Counted from the first letter of the stretch, positions 9,493 through 19,419 are shown. The stretch: DNA of 64,000 nucleotides from Bacteroidota bacterium (GCA_018267275.1 JAFDYV010000007.1:62001-126000); one strand, 5' to 3'. Translations and numbers: made by a program. The notes: generated by a model from the letters alone, not told the origin.

Positions 9493-11250
9493 ATGCTCCG
9501 GACTCATACCTGCGGTGAATTGCGAATTGGCGATGTAAACAAACAAGTTACCCTGACGGGATGGGTGCAACGCTTGCGCGACAAAGGCAGTTTGCTGTGG
9601 ATAGACTTACGTGATCGTTATGGTATCACACAGCTTTTTTTAGAGGAAGGGCAATCCACACCAGCTTTGTTGGCTGCGGCCCGCGGCTTGGGGCGGGAGT
9701 ATGTGGTAAAAGTGCAAGGAATGGTGGCCGAACGCTTGTCAAAAAACGATAAGATGCCCACGGGCGACATTGAGATTAAAGTTTCATCAATTGAGGTATT
9801 GAATGCTTCAAAGGTTCCACCATTTACCATTGAAGACCAAACCGATGGTGGCGATGACTTGCGCATGAAATATCGCTATCTGGATTTGCGCAGAACGCCT
9901 GTGCGCGAAAGTTTGCAGCTCCGCCATAAAATGGCGCAGCAGACGCGCGTATATTTGGATGGACTGAATTTTATTGAGGTGGAGACGCCCGTGTTGATTA
10001 AGTCAACCCCCGAGGGCGCCCGCGATTTTGTAGTGCCCTCGCGTATGAATCCGGGAGAATTTTATGCCTTGCCACAGTCACCCCAAACCTTCAAGCAATT
10101 GTTGATGGTGAGCGGCTTTGATCGTTACTATCAGATTGTAAAATGTTTCCGCGATGAAGATTTGCGTGCCGATCGCCAGCCCGAGTTCACCCAGATTGAC
10201 TGCGAGATGGCTTTCATCACGCAAGAAGATATTTTGAAAACCTTCGAAGGTTTGGTTCGTCATCTTTTTAAAACCGTAAAGGGAATTGACATGCCATCGG
10301 TGCCGCACATGAGCTATGCGGATGCTATGGCCCATTATGGTTCTGATAAGCCAGATACGCGCTTCGATATGAAGATTGTTGATTTGGCTGAGGTGGCAAA
10401 AGGAAAAGGTTTTTCGGTGTTTGAAGATGCGCAGCTGATAGCAGGTATTTGTGCGAAGGGTTGCGCGGGTTACACACGCAAACAAATTGATGAGTTGACC
10501 GAGTTTGTAAAGAAACCCCAAATTGGTGCGAAGGGTTTGGTGTATTTAAGATGTGAAGCAAACGGAACATACAAGTCTTCGGTTGATAAGTTTTTTGATG
10601 AGATGGAATTGAGCCGCTTTGCGCAAAAATTTAATGCCGATGCGGGTGACTTGATTTTGATTTTAGCAGGAGAGACAGACAAAACCCGTAAAGCGCTGGG
10701 TGAATTGCGTTTGCATGTGGCCAATCAGCTGGGGCTGCGCGACAAAAACAAATTTGCGCCTTTGTGGGTGGTAGATTTTCCGTTGTTGGAGTGGAATGAA
10801 GAAACCAACCGCTGGCACGCCATGCACCACCCATTTACTTCGCCTAAGCCAGAAGACATGGCGTTGCTTGACAGTGACCCGGGTAAAGTGCGTGCCAACG
10901 CCTACGACATGGTATTGAACGGAACAGAAATTGGCGGGGGTTCGATTCGTATCCACGATCGCGCCACCCAACAATTGATGTTTAGCAAATTGGGTTTCAG
11001 CGAAGAAGAAGCAAAGAAACAATTTGGATTTTTGATGGATGCCTTTGAATATGGAGCGCCTCCGCATGGTGGTATTGCATTTGGTTTCGATCGGTTGTGC
11101 TCGTTGTTTGGCGGGGCCGATTCGATTCGCGATTTCATCGCCTTTCCCAAAAACAATGCAGGGCGCGATATGATGATTGATACACCATCAACTATTTCGC
11201 AAGAGCAATTAGATGAACTCGGCATTGCAGTGAAAGAGCGCAAATCTTGA
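9493..11250 (+). CDS. aspS: Aspartyl-tRNA synthetase
   Basis: Class II synthetase charging tRNA-Asp, 585 aa, bacterial type. An N-terminal OB-fold anticodon-binding domain lies at about residues 1-105 ([21 protein letters not shown]). The catalytic core has motif 2 as [16 protein letters not shown] and motif 3 as GIAFGFDRL near the C-terminus, with the bacterial GAD insertion between. The start is ATG at 9493; no strong Shine-Dalgarno is visible, usual for this phylum. Whether it is discriminating or also charges tRNA-Asn was not judged. The WG-repeat gene begins 92 nt downstream without a clear terminator between, so read-through is possible. Confidence 0.97.
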   Translation: MLRTHTCGELRIGDVNKQVTLTGWVQRLRDKGSLLWIDLRDRYGITQLFLEEGQSTPALLAAARGLGREYVVKVQGMVAERLSKNDKMPTGDIEIKVSSIEVLNASKVPPFTIEDQTDGGDDLRMKYRYLDLRRTPVRESLQLRHKMAQQTRVYLDGLNFIEVETPVLIKSTPEGARDFVVPSRMNPGEFYALPQSPQTFKQLLMVSGFDRYYQIVKCFRDEDLRADRQPEFTQIDCEMAFITQEDILKTFEGLVRHLFKTVKGIDMPSVPHMSYADAMAHYGSDKPDTRFDMKIVDLAEVAKGKGFSVFEDAQLIAGICAKGCAGYTRKQIDELTEFVKKPQIGAKGLVYLRCEANGTYKSSVDKFFDEMELSRFAQKFNADAGDLILILAGETDKTRKALGELRLHVANQLGLRDKNKFAPLWVVDFPLLEWNEETNRWHAMHHPFTSPKPEDMALLDSDPGKVRANAYDMVLNGTEIGGGSIRIHDRATQQLMFSKLGFSEEEAKKQFGFLMDAFEYGAPPHGGIAFGFDRLCSLFGGADSIRDFIAFPKNNAGRDMMIDTPSTISQEQLDELGIAVKERKS

Positions 11251-11342
11251 TTGGACCCGTTTGACCAATTAAAATGGTTGGTTATCGAAAGCTCGGCTAT
11301 TCTGGTTTTTTCTGGAGTATATTGAAGGTGTTTTGCTTCAAT

Positions 11343-13931
11343 ATGTTGCTTACAAGATTTTTGCTGGCTTTTTTCTTTTGGGTGCTGATTGTTGCATATG
11401 CCGGTGGGCAGTCCATGCGTCAAATTGATTCCCGCATTCAAAGAGGCAACTGGTCAGGTGCGCGATCATTATTGCAGAAAGCACTGAACAAAGATACAGC
11501 AAGCGTAGAGTTGAAATGGGCAACGGCTCTTTGGTTTTATGCACACGAAAATCCACAGCGTCAAATCGATTCCAGCTATCAATTCCTGCGGAGGGCATTG
11601 GCTGGTTACCACAAGGCAAGTGAACGACAACGTGATCGCTGGCGTAGATCAGATCTTGATGAAAGGCGACTCGTTCAATTCAAAGCAACTCTTGATAGTG
11701 CTGCCTTTGAGCGAAGCAAACAGATCAATACAGTAACCGGCTATGAATTCTTTCTGCAAAAATTTTTAGGGGCACCACAGCGAGCCAGCGCCATTGAGCT
11801 TCGCGATGAAGTGGCATTTTTAGATGCCTTGAAACAAAACACCTACCAAAGCTTTTTCACCTATATTCAAAACTACCCAAACTCACATCGTTTGTCTGAC
11901 GCTCGGGCACGTTACGAAAAGCTTCTCTATGAAAGTAAAACAAAAGATGGAACCCTTCAGAGGTATGCTAGTTTTATCAATCAATTTCCGCAGAGCCCTT
12001 ACCGCTTTGAAGCCGAACGCCAAGTGTTTGAATTGGCCACTGTGATTGGCGATTCTACCGCGTTCATGAATTATTTACGTGAATATCCTCAAGGTAAATT
12101 TCGCAAACGCGCTGGCGATTTAGCGTATTACTTTTTCTTTGATGAAGATGTAAATCCACCAGCGATGCTGTTAACTGATTCGTTGGTACACGTGCAAAAA
12201 CTAAATGAAAGCTATTGGGTTCCCTTTTGGGCAAAAGGAAAATATGGATTCATGGATGCTGCTGGAGTTGAGACGTTGTCGCCATCCTTTGCAAATGTTG
12301 CTTCTGAATACAAGTGCGGAATGGTGGAGGCAGATGTGTTGGTGACCAGCGATGGGTTGGTGGCGAGAAATGGAAAGAAAATTTCTAGCAGTGATAAAAT
12401 AATGGAACCCCTAGGCTTGGGTTTTTGGAAAGTTGGCGATTCTTCGTGTGTGCGGGTGGTTCATTCCGCTGGCCATAAACTTATAAACCAATGTGTGATT
12501 ACCGCTAATTTGGTTGGCAATCGGTATTTCTGGATGAGAGGGAGTGCAACGTCAGGGATTTACACGTTGACTGGGCGGTTGCTCCTAAAAGGCGATTGGG
12601 ATGCGGTCGAGTGGATGGACGGCAATTTGGTTGTTACGAAGCTACAGAAGAAAACCATTTTCACACGCGATAACTTACTCCATTTGGCGGAGGGTAGACC
12701 TACGAATGCCGATCACGTTTATGATGATGTAAAAATCGTAACTAAGAATCGTCTATTGGTAAGGAATGGCGCTTTGGAGGGAATAATAAATTCAGATGGA
12801 CAGTTTTTAGTTCCATTAGATCGCCAGGTACTCTCGCTGGAATCGTTTGGATTGGTTCGTAAAGTGGGAGACGATTTTTTCTTTGACAAGGTAGATACAC
12901 AATTCGCAGGTAGAAAAATCAAATCTTACAAGGAGTATAGAAGTTGGTTACAAGTAATTACTTCCACTGGTACTGAATTATGGGACATCGGTAAGAGAAA
13001 ATTCTTGCAGCGGCCAGACAGTAGCTGGTTTGCCGCTGGATTACTTTTTGCAAAAAATGGCGATTCTACCAAAGTTTATTTTAATTCTGGACGCACTATA
13101 TCGTTTACAAGCGATCAAAAAATTACGTTAATTCCTTCGCGAGATTCGATTCACGCTTTTGTGGCGAACGAAGGCAGACAAAAAAGGAATGTGTATTCCG
13201 TGCATGATGGCACAAAATTGTTTGCCGCTGAGTTTGAAACCATTGAGTCGATTAATACAAACCTTTTCTTATTGAGCAGAAAGGGGAAGCGCGGAATTCT
13301 GTCAAAAGATGGAAAATGGATGGTTACCATGGATTATGATTTGCTAGTGCCCAATCTGCACCCGTTTTGGTCAACCTTCAAGGACAAGAAGTTTGGATTA
13401 GTGAACATCGCTACAGGAGCGACCCTCAAAGCATTTTCAACTAAGAGCATTATCATCCTCAACCCAGATTTGTTTGGAATTTTTGAAAAAGGAAAATATG
13501 GTATAGTCAATGGCAAAGGGCAACCGGTAACAAAGTTTGAATTTGACGAACTTTTGCCTTGGAATAAACAATTTGTTTGGGTCAAGAAGAACTTCAGTTG
13601 GTCGTTGATTGATGTTGCAAACGGCAGAGCCATTGTCAACAACGTGAATAAGTTTGATAAGTGGATTGACCAGGAAGAAAATAAGTTATACCGTATTAAA
13701 AAAGATAACTTCTTTGGGGTCATCAGCTCTCAGTTTGGAGTCGTCATCCCAGTCAATTTTTCAATGGTAAAAAATATTGGAAGTTTAGAACAACCGCTTT
13801 ACCTCACCGACAAGGAAGTGGAAGAAGCCGGGGTACACGTAGTCATTTACTACGATGCGGCAGGGAAATTTATCCGTAAGCAGGTTTACGAAGATGAAGA
13901 ATTTGACACGATCGTGTGCGATGACAACTAG
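11343..13931 (+). CDS. Secreted WG-repeat protein with helical N-terminal half
   Basis: 862 aa. ATG at 11343 is preferred because it starts a signal peptide (MLLTRFLLAFFFWVLIVAYA). The frame opens further upstream but would bury the signal. Residues about 25-270 are helical and repeat-like, with lengths and spacing resembling TPR/tol-pal-type repeats. From about residue 290 the protein carries WG (KWGFID-type) beta repeats, recognisable as GKYGFMDAAGVETL, KKFGLVNIATG and GKYGIVNGKGQ. WG-repeat proteins are common in Bacteroidota, often exported, and of unclear biochemical role. It follows aspS by 92 nt and is convergent with lysC. No enzyme motif was found. Confidence 0.8.
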   Translation: MLLTRFLLAFFFWVLIVAYAGGQSMRQIDSRIQRGNWSGARSLLQKALNKDTASVELKWATALWFYAHENPQRQIDSSYQFLRRALAGYHKASERQRDRWRRSDLDERRLVQFKATLDSAAFERSKQINTVTGYEFFLQKFLGAPQRASAIELRDEVAFLDALKQNTYQSFFTYIQNYPNSHRLSDARARYEKLLYESKTKDGTLQRYASFINQFPQSPYRFEAERQVFELATVIGDSTAFMNYLREYPQGKFRKRAGDLAYYFFFDEDVNPPAMLLTDSLVHVQKLNESYWVPFWAKGKYGFMDAAGVETLSPSFANVASEYKCGMVEADVLVTSDGLVARNGKKISSSDKIMEPLGLGFWKVGDSSCVRVVHSAGHKLINQCVITANLVGNRYFWMRGSATSGIYTLTGRLLLKGDWDAVEWMDGNLVVTKLQKKTIFTRDNLLHLAEGRPTNADHVYDDVKIVTKNRLLVRNGALEGIINSDGQFLVPLDRQVLSLESFGLVRKVGDDFFFDKVDTQFAGRKIKSYKEYRSWLQVITSTGTELWDIGKRKFLQRPDSSWFAAGLLFAKNGDSTKVYFNSGRTISFTSDQKITLIPSRDSIHAFVANEGRQKRNVYSVHDGTKLFAAEFETIESINTNLFLLSRKGKRGILSKDGKWMVTMDYDLLVPNLHPFWSTFKDKKFGLVNIATGATLKAFSTKSIIILNPDLFGIFEKGKYGIVNGKGQPVTKFEFDELLPWNKQFVWVKKNFSWSLIDVANGRAIVNNVNKFDKWIDQEENKLYRIKKDNFFGVISSQFGVVIPVNFSMVKNIGSLEQPLYLTDKEVEEAGVHVVIYYDAAGKFIRKQVYEDEEFDTIVCDDN

Positions 13932-14022
13932 TGCTGTTTTTTCAGAGGTATACTGACCCTACATGCAATAGTAAACTTGCTTCCCGCTGTTGGGATTTGT
14001 TCTAACGAAGAATCAACTGAGT

Positions 14023-15339
14023 TTAAAATTCAAACAGCCCTTCGTTCAAAAGGTTAAGGGCTTTTTCTTTATGGGCTGTGTCAATTAAAACTGAAATGTT
14101 ATTATGGCTGCCGCCAAATGAAACCATGCGTACGGGTACTGAACCCAACGCAGCAAATACCTCTTTTAAAACGCCTTCTTTTTCTGCAAGGGCATTGCCC
14201 ACCATGCAAATAATAGTTTGCTTTTGGTCTACCTCTATCGTTCCAAAAGTTTTTAATTCCTCCAACAAATCATGCAAATGACTATCGTCATCAATTGTCA
14301 ACGACACGGCCACTTCCGAAGTTGAGATCATATCGATAGGCGTCTTGTGCTTCTCAAAAACTTCAAACACCTTACGTAAAAATCCGTACGCCAATAGCAT
14401 TCGCGATGATTTGATGTTGATGGCAGTGATGTCATCTTTCGCTGCGATGGCTTTCACTTGCGCCCTGGTTCCTTTGCTACTGATAATTGTGCCGGGTGCT
14501 TTTTCTTCCATCGTATTTTTCAGACGAACGGGCACACCATATTTTTGAGCCGGTACAATGGTGGATGGATGCAAAATCTTCGCACCGAAGTATGCCAACT
14601 CACTGGCTTCATCAAAAGTGAGTTCCGCAATGGGTCTGGTTTTTTTTACAATGCGCGGGTCGTTGTTGTGCATCCCATCGATATCCGTCCAAATTTGGAT
14701 TTCTTCTGCGCGAATGGCCGCCCCGATCAGCGAGGCTGTGTAATCGCTGCCGCCCCGTTTTAAGTTATCGATTTCGTTTTTATGGTTGCGGCAAATGTAC
14801 CCTTGTGTTACAATGATGTCGGCCTGCATGGTTTCCAGAATCGGTTGTAGGCGGTCGGCAATTTTTTCAAGTTCAGGTTCGTGGTTTTCGTCAATCGACA
14901 TAAAATGAAGTGCAGGCAGCAAACGGGAATTAATCTTCCGCTCTTGTAAGTGATGGTAAAACAGCTCGGTGGAAATTAGTTCGCCTTGCGCCAATAGCTC
15001 GCGGTAGCTGCGGTCGTCAAACTTGCCTGCCGCCAACAAACGAAATAAGCTAAAATAACGGCTGACGATTTCTTCACCCACAGCCTTGTGGCTATCCGAT
15101 GCATAGAGTTCTTGGATAAAGTTCTGGTAATGCCTTTCCAGTTCAGCAATCTCGCGTAGCGCGGTGGAGGGCTCGTGGGCGAGCAACGCCTCGCCAATTC
15201 GCACCAAGGTATTAGTAGTGCCGCTTAAAGCCGAGAGTACCACAATTTTTTTGCCGGGCATTCCCAACACCAACTCGGCAATTTTTTTCATTCGCTCGGG
15301 CTTGCCTACAGAGGTGCCGCCAAACTTAACAACTAGCAT
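14023..15339 (-). CDS. lysC: Aspartate kinase (monofunctional)
   Basis: 438 aa; phosphorylates L-aspartate, the first step to Lys, Met, Thr and diaminopimelate. The N-terminal amino-acid kinase signature VKFGGTSVG comes right after the start. The frame stays open to a GTG at 15348, but ATG at 15339 places the motif at the usual distance. The segment NLKRGGSDYTAS (substrate/ATP site) is present, and two ACT regulatory domains fill the C-terminal third (from about residue 300), implying feedback control by an end-product amino acid. There is no homoserine dehydrogenase fusion, so it is the single-function form. A TAnnTTTG box lies 22 nt upstream. It is a single-gene unit divergent from the yceI-like gene. 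Confidence 0.94.
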   Translation of the reverse strand: MLVVKFGGTSVGKPERMKKIAELVLGMPGKKIVVLSALSGTTNTLVRIGEALLAHEPSTALREIAELERHYQNFIQELYASDSHKAVGEEIVSRYFSLFRLLAAGKFDDRSYRELLAQGELISTELFYHHLQERKINSRLLPALHFMSIDENHEPELEKIADRLQPILETMQADIIVTQGYICRNHKNEIDNLKRGGSDYTASLIGAAIRAEEIQIWTDIDGMHNNDPRIVKKTRPIAELTFDEASELAYFGAKILHPSTIVPAQKYGVPVRLKNTMEEKAPGTIISSKGTRAQVKAIAAKDDITAINIKSSRMLLAYGFLRKVFEVFEKHKTPIDMISTSEVAVSLTIDDDSHLHDLLEELKTFGTIEVDQKQTIICMVGNALAEKEGVLKEVFAALGSVPVRMVSFGGSHNNISVLIDTAHKEKALNLLNEGLFEF

Positions 15340-15361
15340 ACTCGTCACTTTTTTAGGAGCG

Positions 15362-15369
15362 CAAATATA
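15362..15369 (-). promoter_or_regulatory. -7 box TATATTTG for lysC (minus strand)
   Basis: Plus strand reads CAAATATA; on the minus strand this is an exact TAnnTTTG box, 22 nt before the lysC ATG. No convincing -33 element. Confidence 0.5.
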
Positions 15370-15504
15370 AGGTGCATAAGGTTGCTGTAAAAGACGCTTG
15401 GGTTATGCAGGCTCGTGCTAACGTGTGCGGATAGCGAGAATTTTAACGAGAGAATAACAAAAACCTTAACAGTTCATTAACAGCTCTGTTTACAACGTGA
15501 CCTT

Positions 15505-15512
15505 TATCTTTG
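15505..15512 (+). promoter_or_regulatory. -7 box TATCTTTG for the YceI-family gene
   Basis: Exact TAnnTTTG match, 14 nt before ATG 15527. It supports that start against the longer open frame from GTG 15497, which would run through the box. Confidence 0.55.
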
Positions 15513-15526
15513 ACGAAAAAACGCAT

Positions 15527-16183
15527 ATGAAGTTAAGAATGATTTTGCTCGGGCTGGTGGTCTCAGGTATCTGTATTTATTGTGTAGGCAAGAAGCCGTC
15601 TGAGACCGCCAAGTCGCTGGAACAAGCCGCATCCGTAGCGGGCGAACAATTTCAATTGGATACCATTAACAGCGTGATTGAGTGGATTGGTTCAGCGCCC
15701 GGTAATTACAAGCATAATGGGATTGTAAAGTTTTCCGCAGGCTCGTTGGGTATTGTTGAAAAATCGATTGCCAATGGAAGCCTTCGGGTGAACATGAAAA
15801 CCATTACTGCCCTTGACCAAATCGGTAAAGACAAGAAAAACTTGGAAGGCCATTTGATGAACGAAGACTTCTTTGAAGTGGAGAAATTTCCAACAGGTGC
15901 CTTTGAGTTTGTCCGCACCAGCAGCGTAAGCGATAGTGCCGGGTATACCTTGCAAGTCGAAGGCAACTTAACGCTGAAGAATGTCACCCAACCTGTGAAG
16001 TTCAGGGCCAAGGCATCAATGGCAGAAGGTCGCATGACAGCCGAAAGTGTGCCCTTTACAATCGACCGAACCAAGTGGGGTATCGTATACCATTCCGGAG
16101 TTATCGGTACGATTAAAGATGAATTAATCAACGATGAGATTGTGTTGAAGGTTAAGTTGAGTGCTGCGAAACAAAGCCTATGA
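15527..16183 (+). CDS. YceI-family lipid-binding-like exported protein
   Basis: 218 aa with an N-terminal signal or anchor helix (MKLRMILLGLVVSGIC). The rest matches the YceI beta-barrel: DTINSVIEWIGS at the domain start, NGSLRVNMKTITALD, the central LEGHLMNEDFFEVEKFPTG and VEGNLTLKNVTQPV, and a terminal DRTKWGI segment. YceI proteins bind isoprenoid-type lipids in the periplasm; the ligand here is unknown. The ATG at 15527 is chosen over an upstream GTG because a -7 box lies in between. The stop overlaps the start of the next gene by 4 nt (ATGA at 16180-16183), so the two form a coupled pair. Confidence 0.88.
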   Translation: MKLRMILLGLVVSGICIYCVGKKPSETAKSLEQAASVAGEQFQLDTINSVIEWIGSAPGNYKHNGIVKFSAGSLGIVEKSIANGSLRVNMKTITALDQIGKDKKNLEGHLMNEDFFEVEKFPTGAFEFVRTSSVSDSAGYTLQVEGNLTLKNVTQPVKFRAKASMAEGRMTAESVPFTIDRTKWGIVYHSGVIGTIKDELINDEIVLKVKLSAAKQSL

Positions 16184-16581
16184 GCAACGTTTTCGTTGCC
16201 TTTCTAATTACCGTTAGTCTTTCAGTTTATTCACAGCCAACATTAAACAATAAAACCATTTGGACTTTCACTTATCTGAAAGCCAATAATGGTTTGGGGG
16301 ACGACCTGAAAGCATTCCTCCAACAGAATTGGTTGGCAATGGATAAGCAGGCAACCGAGCAGGGTTTATTCAAGCAGTACCATTTACTGGAAAACAATGA
16401 TTCTACCAAAGGTTGGGATTTTGTTGTCGTGGTTCAGTACCGCGATGAGAAAGGATATGAAGGTGTAAAAGTAGAATTTGAGAAAATCAGGCAAAACCAC
16501 CAGCGCGTGCTGGTCAATGGAAAAGGAATGGCGGAGTTGGCGAAAATTGTAAAATCAGAAGATTTTTTGGAAGAACTTTGA
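16180..16581 (+). CDS. Small secreted protein coupled to the YceI gene
   Basis: 133 aa, not assigned to a family. An N-terminal signal peptide (MSNVFVAFLITVSLSVYSQ) is followed by about 115 residues with alternating beta and helix, including GWDFVVVVQYRDEKGYEGV, which recalls ferredoxin-like dimeric alpha/beta-barrel proteins. Its ATG overlaps the YceI stop, so it is probably co-translated and may act with it in the periplasm; this is inference from gene order only. It ends before a hairpin shared with convergent dnaK. Confidence 0.7.
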   Translation: MSNVFVAFLITVSLSVYSQPTLNNKTIWTFTYLKANNGLGDDLKAFLQQNWLAMDKQATEQGLFKQYHLLENNDSTKGWDFVVVVQYRDEKGYEGVKVEFEKIRQNHQRVLVNGKGMAELAKIVKSEDFLEEL

Positions 16582-16592
16582 GTGAAATAAAA

Positions 16593-16618
16593 ATCCCCTC
16601 AGCTTTCGCCAAGGGGAT
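16593..16618. terminator. Probable terminator between the YceI pair and dnaK
   Basis: Stem ATCCCCT/AGGGGAT (7 bp, 12-nt loop) between two convergent genes. An A-rich stretch lies on the left and only a weak GTTTA on the right, so it is stronger for dnaK on the minus strand. Confidence 0.6.
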
Positions 16619-16644
16619 GTTTAAATAGTTTACAGAAATAAAAC

Positions 16645-18564
16645 TTACTTCACTTCTTCGTATTCTACATCGGTCGCATTGCCATTTCCGGCATTGGCAC
16701 CAGCATTTGAATTGGCGTTTCCATTGGCGTTAGCGTCCGCTCCAGGTTGCTGCGCACCACCTTGTGCATACATCTCTTGTGAGGCTGCCTGCCAAGCGGT
16801 GTTCAACGCGTTCATCGCGGTGTCAATCATCGCCAGGTCTTTGGCGGTGTGGGCTTCCTTCAGTTTGATCAGCGCACCGTTGATGGCCGACTTGTTTCCT
16901 TCCGAAAGCTTATCGCCAAATTCCTTCAGTTGTTTCTCCGTTTGGAAAATCAATGAATCAGCCTGATTCACTTTTTCAATCTTCTCTTTCTCCTTCTTGT
17001 CGTTCTCTGCATTGGCTTGTGCCTCTTGCTTCATCTTTTGGATTTCGGCATCTGTCAAACCGCTGCTGGCCTCAATACGAATCTTTTGTTCTTTGCCAGT
17101 ACCTTTGTCTTTAGCCGATACATGAAGGATACCGTTGGCATCAATATCAAACGTTACTTCGATTTGAGGCACACCGCGTGGTGCGGGAGGAATGCCATCT
17201 AAGTGGAATCTACCAATGGTACGGTTGTCGCGTGCCATTGGGCGCTCGCCTTGCAGCACGTGTATTTCCACTGAAGGTTGGCTATCGCTGGCAGTTGAAA
17301 ACACCTCTGATTTTTTTGAAGGGATAGTTGTGTTAGACTCAATCAACTTTGTCATCACACCACCCATGGTTTCGATACCCAATGAAAGAGGAGTAACATC
17401 CAACAACAGTACATCCTTCACTTCACCGGTCAACACACCACCTTGTATCGCAGCCCCCACGGCTACCACTTCATCTGGGTTTACACCCTTCGAAGGTTTT
17501 TTGCCGAAGAACTTCTCCACTTCTTCTTGTATGCGTGGAATGCGCGTTGAGCCGCCCACCAAAATCACCTCATCAATTTGTGAAACAGAGTAGCCGGAAT
17601 CGGCTACCGCTTTGCGGCAGGGCTCAAGGGTTCTTTTGATCAGGTCATCGCTCAGTTGTTCGAACTTTGCACGGCTGATTTTCTTCACCAAGTGTTCGGG
17701 TACCCCGTCTACACTGGTAATGTATGGCAGGTTGATTTCTGTTTCGTTGCTGCTCGAGAGTTCAATTTTCGCTTTTTCCGCTGCTTCTTTCAAGCGCTGC
17801 AAAGCCATCGGGTCTTTACGCAGGTCAATATTCTTTTCGGCCTTGAATTCATCGGCCAACCAGTTCATGATGCGGTTGTCAAAATCATCGCCACCCAAGT
17901 GTACATCACCATTGGTTGATTTTACTTCAAACACCCCATCGCCCAATTCCAAAATCGAAATATCGAATGTACCACCGCCCAAGTCGTAGACGGCAATCTT
18001 CATGTCTTTGTTTTTCTTGTCAAGACCGTAAGCCAATGCCGCTGCCGTTGGTTCGTTGATGATACGCTTGACATCCAACCCAGCAATTTGCCCCGCCTCT
18101 TTAGTGGCTTGGCGCTCGGCATCGTTGAAGTAAGCCGGAACGGTTACCACCGCTTCGGTAACGGTAGTGCCCAAATAGTCTTCGGCAGTACTCTTCATTT
18201 TTTGAAGGATCATAGCCGAAATCTCCTGTGGGGTATACAGGCGGTCGCCTATACGCACACGCACGGTGTCATTGTTGCCGCTCTCCACTTGGTAGCTCAC
18301 CAATTTTTTCTCGCTGTCCACATCCGCGAACTTCTTACCCATAAATCGCTTGATGGAGGAAACGGTATTTTTGGGATTGGTGATAGCTTGGCGCTTGGCG
18401 GGGTCACCCACTTTGCGTTCGCCTTTTCCGTTGTCCAAAAAACCGACAATCGAGGGGGTGGTTCGCCTGCCCTCACTGTTGGCAATCACCACTGGCTCAT
18501 TGCCTTCCATAACGGCCACGCAGCTATTGGTTGTGCCCAAGTCTATTCCAATTATTTTGCCCAT
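16645..18564 (-). CDS. dnaK: Molecular chaperone DnaK (Hsp70)
   Basis: 639 aa ATP-dependent chaperone. The nucleotide-binding domain (about 1-380) begins [17 protein letters not shown] and includes [12 protein letters not shown]. The substrate-binding beta domain follows ([14 protein letters not shown] onward), then the helical lid and a low-complexity Gly/Asn/Ala tail ending in the acidic EYEEVK typical of bacterial DnaK. Start ATG 18564 is set by [10 protein letters not shown]; 13 further codons are open upstream but not expected. grpE and dnaJ are not adjacent, common in Bacteroidota. No CIRCE element was seen; a 17-nt inverted repeat at 18614-18630 in the upstream region is a candidate operator. 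Confidence 0.98.
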   Translation of the reverse strand: MGKIIGIDLGTTNSCVAVMEGNEPVVIANSEGRRTTPSIVGFLDNGKGERKVGDPAKRQAITNPKNTVSSIKRFMGKKFADVDSEKKLVSYQVESGNNDTVRVRIGDRLYTPQEISAMILQKMKSTAEDYLGTTVTEAVVTVPAYFNDAERQATKEAGQIAGLDVKRIINEPTAAALAYGLDKKNKDMKIAVYDLGGGTFDISILELGDGVFEVKSTNGDVHLGGDDFDNRIMNWLADEFKAEKNIDLRKDPMALQRLKEAAEKAKIELSSSNETEINLPYITSVDGVPEHLVKKISRAKFEQLSDDLIKRTLEPCRKAVADSGYSVSQIDEVILVGGSTRIPRIQEEVEKFFGKKPSKGVNPDEVVAVGAAIQGGVLTGEVKDVLLLDVTPLSLGIETMGGVMTKLIESNTTIPSKKSEVFSTASDSQPSVEIHVLQGERPMARDNRTIGRFHLDGIPPAPRGVPQIEVTFDIDANGILHVSAKDKGTGKEQKIRIEASSGLTDAEIQKMKQEAQANAENDKKEKEKIEKVNQADSLIFQTEKQLKEFGDKLSEGNKSAINGALIKLKEAHTAKDLAMIDTAMNALNTAWQAASQEMYAQGGAQQPGADANANGNANSNAGANAGNGNATDVEYEEVK

Positions 18565-18613
18565 ATCAGTAAAATTTAAATGCTTTTTGATTGCATTGGG
18601 CAAATGTCAATGA

Positions 18614-18630
18614 TTATGCCACGGGCATAA
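18614..18630. promoter_or_regulatory. Inverted repeat upstream of dnaK, candidate operator
   Basis: Perfect 7-bp arms TTATGCC and GGCATAA with a 3-nt spacer, 50 nt before the dnaK start. The size and place suit a dimeric regulator, but no known heat-shock operator (CIRCE, HAIR) matches. It could be fortuitous. Confidence 0.35.
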
Positions 18631-18870
18631 AATTGAGCTTTTCTGCCAAATAGTCAGAAATTTAGGATAGGCATTGGGGCTTGAGGCATTAGTCAGTCAA
18701 GAATTTTTGGGCGTGCCTACCGAAGCTTCAGCGAAGGAGGGCGGCCCCCTTTGCCAACCACGCGTTTCGCGAGGTTGGCAACCGGGTCAGGCTATTCGCT
18801 CCAAGTCCGCTCTGCGCACAACTTACCCTTGGCGGGCTTTCCACTACTATCCTTGCCGCTCAATCTTTCT
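18631..18870. other. Gene-free stretch before ribH with a strong hairpin (18751-18781), candidate dispersed intergenic repeat
   Basis: Between dnaK and ribH there are about 330 nt without a believable gene. The ribH frame is open back to 18674, but it carries no conserved protein signal and a promoter box lies between it and ribH. The stretch contains a G+C-rich part and a hairpin with arms TTGCCAACC and GGTTGGCAA (18751-18759/18773-18781), continued after one A-A mismatch by CGCG/CGCG around a TTT loop. The look is that of a dispersed non-coding repeat; no second copy exists in this window. Confidence 0.4.
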
Positions 18871-18878
18871 TAAGTTTG
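18871..18878 (+). promoter_or_regulatory. -7 box TAAGTTTG for ribH
   Basis: Exact TAnnTTTG, 20 nt before the ribH ATG. A TTG at 18853-18855 may be a -33 element, although the 15-nt spacing is short. Confidence 0.55.
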
Positions 18879-18898
18879 CAAAAAAACAACTCATTGAT

Positions 18899-19369
18899 AT
18901 GGCGGGCGTACTCAAATCTGTTTCTAAAAAAAGCAAACTAAATCTTTCTAAAACCAAGTTCGCCATTGTGGTGGCCGAATGGAATGATGACATCACAGAG
19001 CCATTATTTCAGGGCGCACATCAAGCATTGCTTGCCCTGGGTGCAAAAAAGTCAAACATTATCCGCAAGAATGTGCCTGGCAGTTTTGAACTTCCATTGG
19101 CCGCCCAATGGATGGCGGAGCGAAAAGATACAGATGCAGTCATTTGTTTGGGCTGCGTTATTCAAGGTGATACACCACATTTTGATTACGTATGTCAGGG
19201 CGTTACCTACGGCATCATGAAAGTGAATCTGAAATATGGCAAGCCGGTAGCCTTTGGAGTGGTGACTACGCTAAATAAAAAACAAGCTTTAGAACGCGCG
19301 GGAGGGAAACTCGGCAACAAAGGCGAAGAGGCCGCGCTTACGGTGGTGAAAATGCTAGAGATAAAATAA
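18899..19369 (+). CDS. ribH: 6,7-dimethyl-8-ribityllumazine synthase
   Basis: 156 aa; condenses 5-amino-6-ribitylaminouracil with dihydroxybutanone phosphate in the penultimate step of riboflavin synthesis, normally as a 60-mer or pentamer. Family motifs: FAIVVAEWNDDIT at the substrate pocket, the NVPGSFELPLAAQ loop, CLGCVIQGDTPHFDYV with the conserved histidine, and GVVTTLNKKQALERAGG near the end. ATG at 18899 gives the usual length; the open frame upstream runs through non-coding DNA and a -7 promoter box. No FMN riboswitch was seen. No other rib genes are adjacent. Confidence 0.96.
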   Translation: MAGVLKSVSKKSKLNLSKTKFAIVVAEWNDDITEPLFQGAHQALLALGAKKSNIIRKNVPGSFELPLAAQWMAERKDTDAVICLGCVIQGDTPHFDYVCQGVTYGIMKVNLKYGKPVAFGVVTTLNKKQALERAGGKLGNKGEEAALTVVKMLEIK

Positions 19370-19371
19370 AA

Positions 19372-19394
19372 GCACCGCTATTGCGAAACGGTGC
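19372..19394. terminator. Terminator between ribH and the giant secreted protein gene
   Basis: GCACCG/CGGTGC stem (6 bp, 11-nt loop) just after the ribH stop, followed on the plus strand by T-rich sequence to 19419. The convergent gene ends at 19420. Confidence 0.65.
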
Positions 19395-19419
19395 CTTACT
19401 TTTCAATTTTATTTTTTTT

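Noticed and set aside
18088..18579. Plus-strand frame of 163 codons over the 5' part of dnaK
   Set aside because: Opposite the highly conserved nucleotide-binding domain; codon bias belongs to dnaK.
18674..18898. N-terminal extension of ribH in frame
   Set aside because: Conserved lumazine synthase begins at 18899; the extension holds a hairpin and a promoter box and matches no family N-terminus.
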